A stretch of 64,000 nucleotides of DNA, taken from positions 124,001 to 188,000 of the forward strand of contig NZ_QAOJ01000009.1 in the NCBI RefSeq assembly GCF_003050835.1, read 5' to 3'. The notes beneath the pieces were generated by a model. It had not been told where the DNA came from. It searched no databases and worked only from the letters and a program-made list of their open reading frames with translations. Positions 6,549 to 15,198 of the stretch are shown piece after piece (the stretch's first letter is position 1; each line of letters starts with the position of its first letter). Both the position numbers and the translations under genes were made by a program. Origin of the DNA: Pseudomonas sp. GV071 (GTDB lineage Bacteria > Pseudomonadota > Gammaproteobacteria > Pseudomonadales > Pseudomonadaceae).

Positions 6549-9524
6549 TTACCAGAGATAACGCACACCCAGGTTGACGGCCCACGGTTCCTCCACCGAT
6601 TCGCCTTGGGCATGTTCAACATCCAGCGAAACTTTGACCTTTTCGCTCACTTGCAAGATGCCGCCCAAGCCCACTTCAGCACGGCTGCCGGCGATCTGGT
6701 TGTCCAGCGTGTAGCCATTGACCTTGACGCTGCTGTCGCCAGCGAACTCATGCACGTAGGAGGCTTTGGCGTAGGGCTGGGCTGTCATGCCGTTTTCCAG
6801 TTTGAAGGTTTTTCCAAACAGCGAACCCACCCGGCCTTGCAGCGAATCGGCGTCACTGGCTTGCACCTTCAGGCCGCTGCTGGTTGTGTAGTTCGCGCCC
6901 TCGGTATGGGTGTAGGAGAGCTCCACCTGCGGTTCCACAAACCAGCCGTGTTGCAGTTGGATGTGTTTGCCCACTTCAACATCGCCGGCAAAGCCGTTGG
7001 TGCTGTACGAGCCCTTGGTTTGCTCGCCGGTGTTGGTCAGGGTTTTTACCTCGTTGTTCATGCGGTTGTATTTGGCGACGGTGTCGACGTAGTAGCCGTT
7101 GTCATCCAGCCAGGTGGCGTAGGCGCCGATCAGCTTGCTGTCGATGGTGCCGCTGCTGCCGTCGCCATAGTCCTGGTCAGACTGCGCGGTGCCGACCAGG
7201 CCGCCGACGTAGAGCTTGCCGCCGTCCAAGACCACGGCGGTATCGGCGCCGATTTCCATGCCCACTACCGATTGGTCGAAGCCGCGGCTGTTGCCGTTGT
7301 CCACTTCAAAGGTTTTGCCGATGCCGCGGGCCCACACGCCGCCATTGTCTTCGCCCATGCGCAGCTCGCCAAGGCGTTTTACCAGGGCGTTCATCTGCGC
7401 GCTCCACAGGGTGGCGGTGGCGGCCTGGTTGCCCAGTGCGGCGTTGGCGCCGTTGGACAGGTTTTCCGGTTGTGGGTTATCCGCCGTGGCGGTATTGCGC
7501 AGAAACCAGTCGTCGCCTTGCTGTTCCAGGCTGTAGCGGAAGGCACCGGCATCCACGTAGCTGCGGCCGGCCAGGGTGAACTGGCCGTCACCGCCATTGC
7601 CGTCCACCAGGCGCAGTTGGCCGTTGGCGGCGCCGGGTTCGCGGCCCGAGTCGGCGACGGCGAGGCGGTGGTCGCCGCTGATGCTGCCGCCCACGCTAAG
7701 CAGGTCGCCCTGTTCGGCCGCCAGGTCGGTGTTCATGGCGAAGGTGCCGGCACCGCTGAGGTCGCCTTCGACGGCCAGGGTTTTGTAGGCGCCGCCGGGT
7801 TGGAAGGCAATTACGCCGTGGTGATCGAGGCTGGCGACGTTGGAGTCGGCGCTCATGTCCCAGCGGCTGTCAGCGTCGATCACCATCGCGTCGATGTTGT
7901 TGCCCTGACCGGTCCAGTGGGCGTTGTTTTTCAGGGTGACGTTGGCGGTGGAACGCAGCTCGCGGGTAAGCGTGTCGTAGGTGTCCATGTCCCAGTAGTA
8001 CTCAGTTTCGGTCGCGGTATCCCTGCTGATGGTGCCGTTCAATGTGCTGCCATCAACGGTCAGGTTGGCGGTGCCCAGGTGTTCGACAGTAAGCAAGTTG
8101 CCATCGCCTGCATCCAGGCTGCTGCCGTTCTGTACGGTGACGTCCAGCCGGCCGTAATCGCTGACCAGCAGGGCCGGGCCGTCGATACCGGTCACGCGGC
8201 TGCCGTCGATCACGACCTGGTCGATCGGTGAGCTGTCCTGGCGCGAGGTTCGGTCATCGCGGGCGCGAATGCCGGCGGTTTGGCCGGACACGTCGCTGCC
8301 ATTAACGATGTTCACCGTGGTGCCGGAGCCGGTCAGCACCACGCCGGCGGCGGGGCTGCCTTCGTTCATTCGCGCCGACACACTGCTGTTATCCAGCGTG
8401 ACGCTCACGTCGCTGCCGATCAGGCGCAGGCCGGCGCTGATGTCTTGATAGCCTTGCTGGAAGTCGGTCTGGTCGCCGCCTTGCACGACGATCTGGCTGT
8501 CTTGGAGCAGCACCTGGGTGTTGCCGCGGATATGCAGGCCAGTGATGGTGTTGCCCACGTTCTGCGGGCCGTTGTCGACCCTCACTGCTACGCCATCAAG
8601 GCTGATGGTTTGGGTGTGCCGGTCGTTGACACCTGTCGCTTCCAGACCGGTGTTGTGGGATTCGATGCTGCCGCCTTGCATGGTCAACGCTACTTCGCCG
8701 AGCAGCTCAACTGCCGGGCCGCTGCTGTTTGGCGCGGTGTTTCGGATAGTTGAGTCGAGCACGGCCACGTGCGCGGTTTCGCCGGTGGCCCCGCCCACGG
8801 CAAATAGCGCAGGGCCTGCGCCAAAACCGTCGAGCAGGGATCGCTGTACGTCGAGGTTGCTGGTGCCGCTGCCTGACAACTGGCCATGCACGGTGGAATC
8901 CAGTACCTGCGCCGACGCATTGGTAGTGGACAGGCTGCCGACGTCGCTGCCAGCGCTGACGATTAGCAGCGAGCCGTCGCCATTGGCCTGCATGCTCAGT
9001 TCCGCTGCTACGGTGGAATGGGCCAGGCTGATAGTGCCGCCATCGTTGGCCTGGATCGGCATGTTCCACATGCTGAAACCGCCAATGCTCAGGTCATTGG
9101 CCAGCACCTGGCTGCCCGCGCCCTCGGCCAGAATGGCGGTGGCGGAGCGGGAAAAGTCGTTGGGGTTGTCGTTCAGGGTAAGGCTGCCGCCGTTCAGGGT
9201 GATCTGCCCGCTATTGCTGGCGTGTACGACGATCGCATCGCTGCCTTGGGCATTTAGCTCGGGGTTGTCCAACTGCACCTGCGAGCCATCAGCCTCAATG
9301 CCGGCGATGCCAGCGCGCAGCGCAGTCAGTGGGCTGGCCAACCGACCGCTATCGAGGCTGGCTTGCGAGGGCAGGTTTTGTTCTTGGGGGGCTGCGCTGA
9401 CCACGGCGTCTTCGGCTTCGGCGCGCGCCACATTGAGGCTGAGCATGCCTGCCAATATCAGGCCAATGGCCTGAGCGAGGGGGTTGTGGTGGAAGTTCTC
9501 CAGCAGGGTGTGTGAGCTTTTCAT
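6549..9524 (-). CDS. Autotransporter with pertactin-like beta-helix passenger
   Basis: This 991-residue type Va secreted protein starts with an extended signal peptide (about residues 1-36, charged N-region then LAQAIGLILAGMLSLNVARA). A long repetitive passenger (about 37-690) follows, in which short Gly/Asn/Ser-rich strands (VTLDNSSV, VVIDGSRV, LTVDGSTL) suggest a right-handed parallel beta-helix of the pertactin kind. The C-terminal part from about 720 (GGVWARGIGK) to the end is the 12-strand translocator barrel, closing with VNLGVRYLW, a typical outer-membrane C-terminal signature with aromatic last residue. No serine-protease or lipase motif was seen, so an adhesin-type role is likely. 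The gene is divergent from the response regulator that starts 144 nt away, which may control it. Confidence 0.9.
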   Translation of the reverse strand: MKSSHTLLENFHHNPLAQAIGLILAGMLSLNVARAEAEDAVVSAAPQEQNLPSQASLDSGRLASPLTALRAGIAGIEADGSQVQLDNPELNAQGSDAIVVHASNSGQITLNGGSLTLNDNPNDFSRSATAILAEGAGSQVLANDLSIGGFSMWNMPIQANDGGTISLAHSTVAAELSMQANGDGSLLIVSAGSDVGSLSTTNASAQVLDSTVHGQLSGSGTSNLDVQRSLLDGFGAGPALFAVGGATGETAHVAVLDSTIRNTAPNSSGPAVELLGEVALTMQGGSIESHNTGLEATGVNDRHTQTISLDGVAVRVDNGPQNVGNTITGLHIRGNTQVLLQDSQIVVQGGDQTDFQQGYQDISAGLRLIGSDVSVTLDNSSVSARMNEGSPAAGVVLTGSGTTVNIVNGSDVSGQTAGIRARDDRTSRQDSSPIDQVVIDGSRVTGIDGPALLVSDYGRLDVTVQNGSSLDAGDGNLLTVEHLGTANLTVDGSTLNGTISRDTATETEYYWDMDTYDTLTRELRSTANVTLKNNAHWTGQGNNIDAMVIDADSRWDMSADSNVASLDHHGVIAFQPGGAYKTLAVEGDLSGAGTFAMNTDLAAEQGDLLSVGGSISGDHRLAVADSGREPGAANGQLRLVDGNGGDGQFTLAGRSYVDAGAFRYSLEQQGDDWFLRNTATADNPQPENLSNGANAALGNQAATATLWSAQMNALVKRLGELRMGEDNGGVWARGIGKTFEVDNGNSRGFDQSVVGMEIGADTAVVLDGGKLYVGGLVGTAQSDQDYGDGSSGTIDSKLIGAYATWLDDNGYYVDTVAKYNRMNNEVKTLTNTGEQTKGSYSTNGFAGDVEVGKHIQLQHGWFVEPQVELSYTHTEGANYTTSSGLKVQASDADSLQGRVGSLFGKTFKLENGMTAQPYAKASYVHEFAGDSSVKVNGYTLDNQIAGSRAEVGLGGILQVSEKVKVSLDVEHAQGESVEEPWAVNLGVRYLW

Positions 9525-9603
9525 GGCGGTTGCCTCGGTAGTTGAGCGTTGAGATCAGTCTCGGCGCCAACCACTGGGCGATCTGTAGGAGTCGTTCCCA
9601 CCC

Positions 9604-9620
9604 GGTGTGAGAGTCACTCC
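9604..9620. promoter_or_regulatory. Dyad in the autotransporter/response-regulator divergent promoter
   Basis: The 144-bp intergenic region contains GTGA-GAG-TCAC (9607-9617). With one mismatch it extends to GGTGTGA-GAG-TCACTCC. It lies 49 nt before the response regulator start and is a plausible operator; no factor can be assigned from sequence alone. Confidence 0.3.
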
Positions 9621-9668
9621 ACAGCTGGGCTACGCTTGGGGCGGGATTGAAGCGAAAGGGACAACCGC

Positions 9669-11333
9669 ATGAGTACGGTGATGCTGGTGGAAAACCAGCC
9701 GCTGATGGGCGACGGACTGCGCCGCTTGCTGGAGCAGGACCGGCACCAGGTGGTGGCCGAAGCGAGCAATCGTCAGGACGCGTTGCGCCTGTGCCGCGAG
9801 CACCGCCCGGAGGTGGTGATCATTGACCTGGAGATTGCCGGCCTCGGTGGGCTGGATATGCTGCGCCGCCTGCGCAGCAGCCATGGCGGCGTCAAGCTGC
9901 TGGTTTACAGCGCTCAGGAACCGGGGCTGTATGCGGCGCGTTCACGACAGAGCGGGGCAGATGCCTTTGTCAGCAAGTTCGAGCCGCTCAGCGAATTGAA
10001 AGTAGCGCTGGCCGCCGTGCTGCGTGGCCACAGCTACTTCCCCCGCGAGGTTGCGCGCCTTGAGGTAAACCAGGACAAAGGCGCACTGCAACAGCTCTCG
10101 GAGCGCGAGCTGACCGTGCTGCAACTGCTGGGGCAGGGGCTCAGCAACAAAGACATCGCCGAGCAGCTCAGCCTGAGCTACAAAACCGTCAGCACCTATA
10201 AAGCCCGTTTGCATGAAAAGCTCGCGGTTAGTAACGACTTTCAGTTGCTCGAAATCCTGCGTCAGCACGGCCTGGCAGACGAAGAACCCGTCGACAGTCC
10301 AACGCTAAACGCCGAACAGGATATGTTGCGCGCCTTGCTCGACGCCGCCCCCAGCCCGATGTTCGTGCGCGATCTGCAAGGCCGTTTGCTGATGTGCAAT
10401 CGGCTGTACCTGGCCCATGCCGGTAAAAGCTTTGCCGATATCCGTGACAGCCTGCTGGAGGAGGCGTCCTGGGTGTCGCCCGCCTTGCGCCAACGCTGCA
10501 GCGACCGCTACCGCGATGCGGTGCAGTGGCAAGAGCCGTTTATGGTCGAGGGGGTGCTGGAAGAAGAAGGAGCGCCCATCACCGTGTATGTGTGGTGCTT
10601 GCCGTATCGCAATGCGGCGGGTGAGCTGATCGCCATGCTCGGTGGCATGCGTTATCTCGGCGAGCGTGATGACTTGCTGATTGAACTGCGTCACCAGGGG
10701 GCGCAAGCACGGCTGCTCAGCCAATTGAAAAGCCAGACCTTGGCCACCGTGAGGCGCGCGGTGGCAGCGAACCTGGCAGTGTTCCAGGAGGGGCTGGCTG
10801 CTGTGGTGCAGCAGGCCGACAAGGTGGCCATCGAACACGCCGTCAATGCGTTGCGTCCGTCTATCGAAGACATCCATCGCCATCTGGAAAAGCTCGATGA
10901 ACTGCTGGAGCTGGACGACCACAGCGTTCCCCGCGAGGCCCACGACCTGGGTCATTTGAGCGCCGATATCCTGGCCCCGCTAATCGGCGACTTGGGCCAG
11001 AAAGGCTGCGCAGTGGAGCTAAACCTCGGTACCTTCCGGCCGGCCTGGATCAATGTGCGGCAGTACCAGCAATTGCTGGAAAGTGCGCTTGAACACCTGC
11101 AGCGCACGCTGCAACCAACGCAGATTTTCTTGCACGTCCACAGCAGCATTCTGCCGCGTGGCTATGTGTGCCTGAGTGTTGAGCTCAGTCCGTGGTCTTC
11201 CAATGTGGCGGCAGACAATTGGACCTATGCCCGCTTGCAGCGTCTGCTGTTGCTGATGCAGGCGAGGGTGCGAGTGGTTGAGTCGGTGTTGCGGATTGAA
11301 GTCGATCTGCCGGCGGCGCTGTCGGCGCCGTGA
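9669..11333 (+). CDS. LuxR-type response regulator with C-terminal PAS and kinase-like region
   Basis: This 554-residue protein has an unusual order. Residues 1-125 are a REC domain: phospho-acceptor Asp53 in VVIIDLEIAG, conserved Lys in FVSKFEP, but the usual acidic pair is Glu8-Asn9. Residues 138-200 are a LuxR/GerE helix-turn-helix (LSERELTVLQLLGQGLSNKD, then ...SYKTVSTYKARLHEKL). Residues 215-325 form a PAS domain (ALLDAAPSPMFVRDLQGRLL...). From 340 on comes a long helical segment and then about 110 residues laid out like a histidine-kinase DHp/ATPase pair (DILAPLIGDLGQKGCAVELN), but without N, G1 or G2 boxes. The usual NarL/FixJ regulator ends after the HTH. It diverges from the autotransporter gene, its likely target. 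Confidence 0.85.
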   Translation: MSTVMLVENQPLMGDGLRRLLEQDRHQVVAEASNRQDALRLCREHRPEVVIIDLEIAGLGGLDMLRRLRSSHGGVKLLVYSAQEPGLYAARSRQSGADAFVSKFEPLSELKVALAAVLRGHSYFPREVARLEVNQDKGALQQLSERELTVLQLLGQGLSNKDIAEQLSLSYKTVSTYKARLHEKLAVSNDFQLLEILRQHGLADEEPVDSPTLNAEQDMLRALLDAAPSPMFVRDLQGRLLMCNRLYLAHAGKSFADIRDSLLEEASWVSPALRQRCSDRYRDAVQWQEPFMVEGVLEEEGAPITVYVWCLPYRNAAGELIAMLGGMRYLGERDDLLIELRHQGAQARLLSQLKSQTLATVRRAVAANLAVFQEGLAAVVQQADKVAIEHAVNALRPSIEDIHRHLEKLDELLELDDHSVPREAHDLGHLSADILAPLIGDLGQKGCAVELNLGTFRPAWINVRQYQQLLESALEHLQRTLQPTQIFLHVHSSILPRGYVCLSVELSPWSSNVAADNWTYARLQRLLLLMQARVRVVESVLRIEVDLPAALSAP

Positions 11334-11404
11334 AGGCAATCGGGTTACAGCTCGCCCATCTGCAATGGTTTTCGACGCGCTGTTGAGCCAACAAAGGAGC
11401 CGCC

Positions 11405-11797
11405 ATGCCACTCGCCCGAATCGATGTCGCCGCCGACTACACAGCGGAAACGGTAAAAATCATTGGTGAGGTCATTTACGACGCCATGACCAGCACCGCC
11501 AATGTGCCGGTCAACGACCGCTTTCAAATCATCAACCGCCACGCCAAAGACGAGCTGGTGTATCCCGAAGCCGGGTATCTGGGCGTGAGCTATACGGCGA
11601 AGATCGTGTTTATCCAGATCACCTGGAACGCCGGGCGCAGAGTCGAGGTGAAGAAGGCGTTCTACCAGGCCGTCGCCGAAGGCCTGCACACCCGGGCCGG
11701 CATTCGCAAAGAAGATGTGTGGATCAGCCTGATCGATGTGCAGCGCGAAGACTGGTCGTTCGGCAATGGCGAAATGCAGTACGCACCCAAACTTTAG
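11405..11797 (+). CDS. Tautomerase-superfamily protein
   Basis: This 130-residue protein starts MPLARID, so removal of the initiator Met leaves the N-terminal proline that serves as general base in the 4-oxalocrotonate tautomerase superfamily. Two beta-alpha-beta units follow, and DVWISLIDVQREDWSFGNGE near the C-terminus is the typical second strand and hairpin of the 130-residue Tautomerase_2 type (single-chain, trimeric members). The substrate is unknown. AAAGGAG precedes the ATG. It is tandem to the response regulator with a 71-nt gap and convergent with the YbaK-like gene. Confidence 0.8.
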   Translation: MPLARIDVAADYTAETVKIIGEVIYDAMTSTANVPVNDRFQIINRHAKDELVYPEAGYLGVSYTAKIVFIQITWNAGRRVEVKKAFYQAVAEGLHTRAGIRKEDVWISLIDVQREDWSFGNGEMQYAPKL

Positions 11798-11819
11798 AAC
11801 CGTCGCTCCCCTGGCGCAC

Positions 11820-12281
11820 TCAGCTGCGGCACACATCCACCCACTGTGCATTGACCAACTGGGCCAAGCGTTCCGGCGATAGCCGCACGGCGCTGTTGGA
11901 TGACCCCGCCGCTGGATACACCTCGGTGTACTGCTGCAGCGAGATATCGCAGTAGATGGTCACCGGCGCGGGCAGCCCGAACGGGCATACGCCGCCGACG
12001 CGGTGGCTGGTCAGTTCGAGTGTTTCATCGGGGCTGAGCATCTTGGCCTTGGCGCCGAACGCCGCTTTGGCTTTCTGGTTGTCCAGCCGGGCATGGCCGG
12101 CGGCGACGAGCAATGCGTTTTGCTCGCCGAGACGCAGGGCCAGCGTTTTGGCGATCTGGCCTTCTTCCACGCCCAACGCGGCCGCCGCCAGGGCGACGGT
12201 GGCGGTGCTCAGTTGGTGTTCGAGAATGGTGATGTCCGGTGCGTTCGTGGCGAGAAATGCTTTCACGGATTCAAGCGACAT
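11820..12281 (-). CDS. YbaK/EbsC-family protein (aminoacyl-tRNA deacylase-like)
   Basis: This 153-residue single-domain protein is of the YbaK/ProX/INS superfamily, whose members hydrolyse mischarged aminoacyl-tRNAs. Signatures are QIAKTLALRLG (conserved catalytic-type Lys at about 44), LDNQKAKAAFGAKAKMLSPD and HRVGGVCPFGLP, which matches the GGxxPFG loop of the family. It is closer to the EbsC/PrdX-like stand-alone deacylases than to the longer YbaK of E. coli. It is on the minus strand between the tautomerase gene (convergent) and the MalT-like regulator (same strand, upstream). Confidence 0.8.
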   Translation of the reverse strand: MSLESVKAFLATNAPDITILEHQLSTATVALAAAALGVEEGQIAKTLALRLGEQNALLVAAGHARLDNQKAKAAFGAKAKMLSPDETLELTSHRVGGVCPFGLPAPVTIYCDISLQQYTEVYPAAGSSNSAVRLSPERLAQLVNAQWVDVCRS

Positions 12282-12357
12282 GGGCTCTCCTGAAGGGTGT
12301 GCAAACCTGCAGCAGAGGCTATCTATTTGCCCGGCAAAATCAAACTGCCACAGTGGC

Positions 12358-14970
12358 TCAGCTCAACCACCCCTCATTCTTCGCCTTGGCCACCGCATGG
12401 GTTCGGCGCTGCACTCCCAGTTTGGTGTTGATCCGTCTGGCGTGGGTTTTCACGGTGTGCACGGAGATAAACATCGCCTCGGCAATTTGCAGGTTGGAGT
12501 GGCCGCGGGCGATGAATTTCAGCACGGCGGCTTCGCGTTTGCTCAGGGGCGATTCGCTCGGGGTGATCGGGGTGCGGTTTTTGTCGGTGGCTTGCAACAG
12601 CTTTTTGCGCCACAGGGTGGTTTCGTCGAGCTGCGCCAGTTCGCTGGCCAGCCATTCCGGTTGGCGTTGATACAGGTGCAGCAGGGGCTGCAGGTGTTGC
12701 TGGTGTTCGGCTTCGCTCAGGCTCTGGGCGAGCTGGCGGTTGGCGAGGGTTTTGCGCTGTTCCAGCCACAGGGTTTCTGCCAGGCGCAGGCCGACGTAGA
12801 CCGCCAACTGGTGATGGCCGTTTTGTTGGCAGTCGGCCAGCAGGTGCTGCAAGGCATGGTGCGCGGCATCCAGGTCACCGAGGGCCATGTTGGCGCAGGC
12901 TTCGTCGAAGCGGGCGCGCAGGTGCAGGTCGTAGAAGCCGGCAGGGGGCATGGCGTATTCGCTGCTGAAGCGCTCGCGGACTTCCGCGAACAGCTGCTTG
13001 GCTTTTTCGGCTTCGCCGCGTTGCAACCACAGTTCGCCTTGGGCTACGCCGAGGGCATCGCGGTAGCGCACCACGGGCACCTTGTAGAGCTGCATTTTGC
13101 GTTCGGCGGTGCGCAGTAGTTGCTGCGCGGCGTCGAGCTGGCCGTCTCTGCTGATCAGGTCGGCCAGGCACAGATAGCCATACAGCAGGTAAGCGTCTTC
13201 ACACTGCTCGGCTTCTTGCAGACCTTCTTTCAAGGCGGCTTTGGCCTGCGCCGGTTCACCGCGAGTAACCAGCAGCGAGCCGCGCAGCATCTGCAGACGT
13301 GCAAGCACCGGGCCGCGCAGGCCGGCGTTTTTCAGCAGCTGCAGGGATTCCTCGGTGTGTTCCCAGGCCTGTTCGAACTCGCCCATGATCAGCAGTTGAT
13401 GAATATGGTCGGCGTTCACCAGCGCTTCGAACAGCACATTGCCGTTGGCGCGCGCCAGGCGCAGCGCTTCCCGGGTGTACTGGCGGGCAAGGTGCAGTTG
13501 CTGTTCGCCGGTGGCTTGTTGCGCCAGGGTTTGCAGGCAGAGGATGCGCAGCGACCAGGCGCCGTCTTCCAATGCTTCGAGCGCTTCCTGGCAATGCTGT
13601 TTGGCTTCGGGCTGTCCGCGCTGGCAATGCAGCACACCGAGCGCGGCCTGGTAGTGCGAGAGCAGCCGCCGTTGGCGTTCGGCCGAGGGTTGTGGCAGAA
13701 AGTTGGCCAGCTCGGCGAGGCAGCGCTCGGCTTCGTCGAGGCGGGTACAGATAAGCATCGCCCAGACCTGCAGCATCACCAGGCGTGGTGTGCAGGAGAA
13801 CAGCTCGGCGGGGAACTCCTCGCGCCAGTGCAGAAACTGCGAAACGCTTTCGCCGACCAGCAATTGGTCCTGGCCATAGCGGTGCAGGTAACTGGCCGCG
13901 ACCTCAGGCTGGCCGGCCCATAGCGCATGTTTGACAGCCTCGCGCACGTCGCCCTGGGCGGCAAACCATTGGCAGGCGCGCACATGGGTGGGCTGCGTGC
14001 TCTGCGTCGATGGGTGCGCCCGCAGCACGCGGGCCAAGGGCGCCCACAGGCTGACCCAGTGGTTGCCCGAGTCGTTGTCGCTGGCCAGCAAGTGGTGCGC
14101 GCGCAGCTCGCCGAGTAACTGTTCGGCGTTGTGCTCGGCGAGCAGATGGTGGCAAAGCTCGACGCTGAAGTGGGGGATGTGCGCCAGGGTTTGCAGGGGC
14201 GTCAGCAGCGCGGGCGGTAGGTCGGCGAGTACTTCACGGTCGACGTAGTCGCGCAGCAACGGTGACACGCTGTAGCTGGTGAGCGCTTCGAGTTTGCCTT
14301 CAATCAAGGTCAGGCCGATGGCGGCCGGCCAGCCGTCGCTGTTGGCAAGAATCTGCGCCTGGGTTTCGCTGGCGCAGTTCACTTCGCGGTGCTGCAGCAG
14401 GGTGGTCAGGTCGCGCTCGGTGAATGCCAGGGCGTGGGCGTCCACTTCCTGCAGGTCGCCTTGCAGTTGCAGGCGTGGCAGGTTCCAGGCCGGGCGCCGC
14501 CGGCAACCGATCCACCAGCGCACGGTGTGCGGGGTGCGTTCGAGCAGGGTGCCGAGCAGCTCATCCAGCTCGGGGCTGGGCTGGCGTGGGTAGTCGTCGA
14601 GGATGATCCACAGCGGGTGTTTGTAGCTGCTCAGCAGGTGGCTGAGCTCGCTTTTTACCTCGTCTTCCCCCAGCGTCAGGTGCAGGGAGCTGGCGATGCG
14701 CTCGAGCAGTTCGGTCGGGCTCAGGGCATTGCCGAGCAGGTCGAGCCAGACGATGCGGGTGTTGAGGCTGGCCTGGCGGATGCATTCGTTGAGCAGCACA
14801 CTTTTACCAAAGCCGGCCGGCGCGCTGAGCAGGGTCACGCTGCTGCGGCTGGCCAACAGCCCCTGGGCCAGCCGTGGGCGCTGCACATGGTGGGCCGGCA
14901 AACGCGGCAACAAGGCATCGAGGTTGCGTGCGCGGGCGCCGGTGGGCAGTTCGCCAGTGAGTTCGTGCAT
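12358..14970 (-). CDS. MalT-like (LAL) ATP-dependent transcriptional activator
   Basis: This 870-residue STAND-type regulator begins with a P-loop NTPase domain carrying Walker A PAGFGKS (51-57) and a Walker B-like WIILDDYPR near residue 128. A long helical, TPR-like sensor region follows (about 350-790). A LuxR helix-turn-helix occupies the last 64 residues (LSKREAAVLKFIARGHSNLQ...SVHTVKTHARRINTKLGV). Such LAL proteins bind ATP and a ligand, oligomerise and activate nearby operons. It is read toward the YbaK gene and lies downstream of the MFS/esterase/DUF1329/DUF1302 block on the same strand, so it is the likely activator of that block. AAAGGAT motifs precede it and also occur in the DUF1302 promoter. 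Confidence 0.88.
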   Translation of the reverse strand: MHELTGELPTGARARNLDALLPRLPAHHVQRPRLAQGLLASRSSVTLLSAPAGFGKSVLLNECIRQASLNTRIVWLDLLGNALSPTELLERIASSLHLTLGEDEVKSELSHLLSSYKHPLWIILDDYPRQPSPELDELLGTLLERTPHTVRWWIGCRRRPAWNLPRLQLQGDLQEVDAHALAFTERDLTTLLQHREVNCASETQAQILANSDGWPAAIGLTLIEGKLEALTSYSVSPLLRDYVDREVLADLPPALLTPLQTLAHIPHFSVELCHHLLAEHNAEQLLGELRAHHLLASDNDSGNHWVSLWAPLARVLRAHPSTQSTQPTHVRACQWFAAQGDVREAVKHALWAGQPEVAASYLHRYGQDQLLVGESVSQFLHWREEFPAELFSCTPRLVMLQVWAMLICTRLDEAERCLAELANFLPQPSAERQRRLLSHYQAALGVLHCQRGQPEAKQHCQEALEALEDGAWSLRILCLQTLAQQATGEQQLHLARQYTREALRLARANGNVLFEALVNADHIHQLLIMGEFEQAWEHTEESLQLLKNAGLRGPVLARLQMLRGSLLVTRGEPAQAKAALKEGLQEAEQCEDAYLLYGYLCLADLISRDGQLDAAQQLLRTAERKMQLYKVPVVRYRDALGVAQGELWLQRGEAEKAKQLFAEVRERFSSEYAMPPAGFYDLHLRARFDEACANMALGDLDAAHHALQHLLADCQQNGHHQLAVYVGLRLAETLWLEQRKTLANRQLAQSLSEAEHQQHLQPLLHLYQRQPEWLASELAQLDETTLWRKKLLQATDKNRTPITPSESPLSKREAAVLKFIARGHSNLQIAEAMFISVHTVKTHARRINTKLGVQRRTHAVAKAKNEGWLS

Positions 14971-15030
14971 GGTCGGGTCTCTTCGTGGCTAGCACGGCCA
15001 GGGCAGGGATGCTGAAGACGATAACAGGGC

Positions 15031-15085
15031 AAAGGATTAGAAAACCGCCGGGCAAGATGGATTTTCAGCTGTCATTCCAAAGGAT
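15031..15085. promoter_or_regulatory. AAAGGAT direct repeats upstream of the LAL regulator
   Basis: AAAGGAT occurs at 15031-15037 and again at 15079-15085, 61-115 nt upstream of the regulator start at 14970. The same heptamer appears as an inverted pair in the DUF1302 promoter (20951-20982). It is a candidate binding motif of the MalT-like protein, by inference only. Confidence 0.3.
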
Positions 15086-15198
15086 GAAAAGCCACTGAAA
15101 CCGGGGCTTCCGGCTGATAAGAGCAAGCGATGAATGCTTCATCATCAGCCATGTGGCAGGCGCATGGCGCGGCTAATCCTTGCCGCGCCGGAATGGCT

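Noticed and set aside
6606-8231. 541-codon open frame antisense to the autotransporter gene
   Set aside because: It mirrors the third-position GC bias of the autotransporter gene and is Ala/Val/Gly/His-rich without domain, ribosome site or signal.
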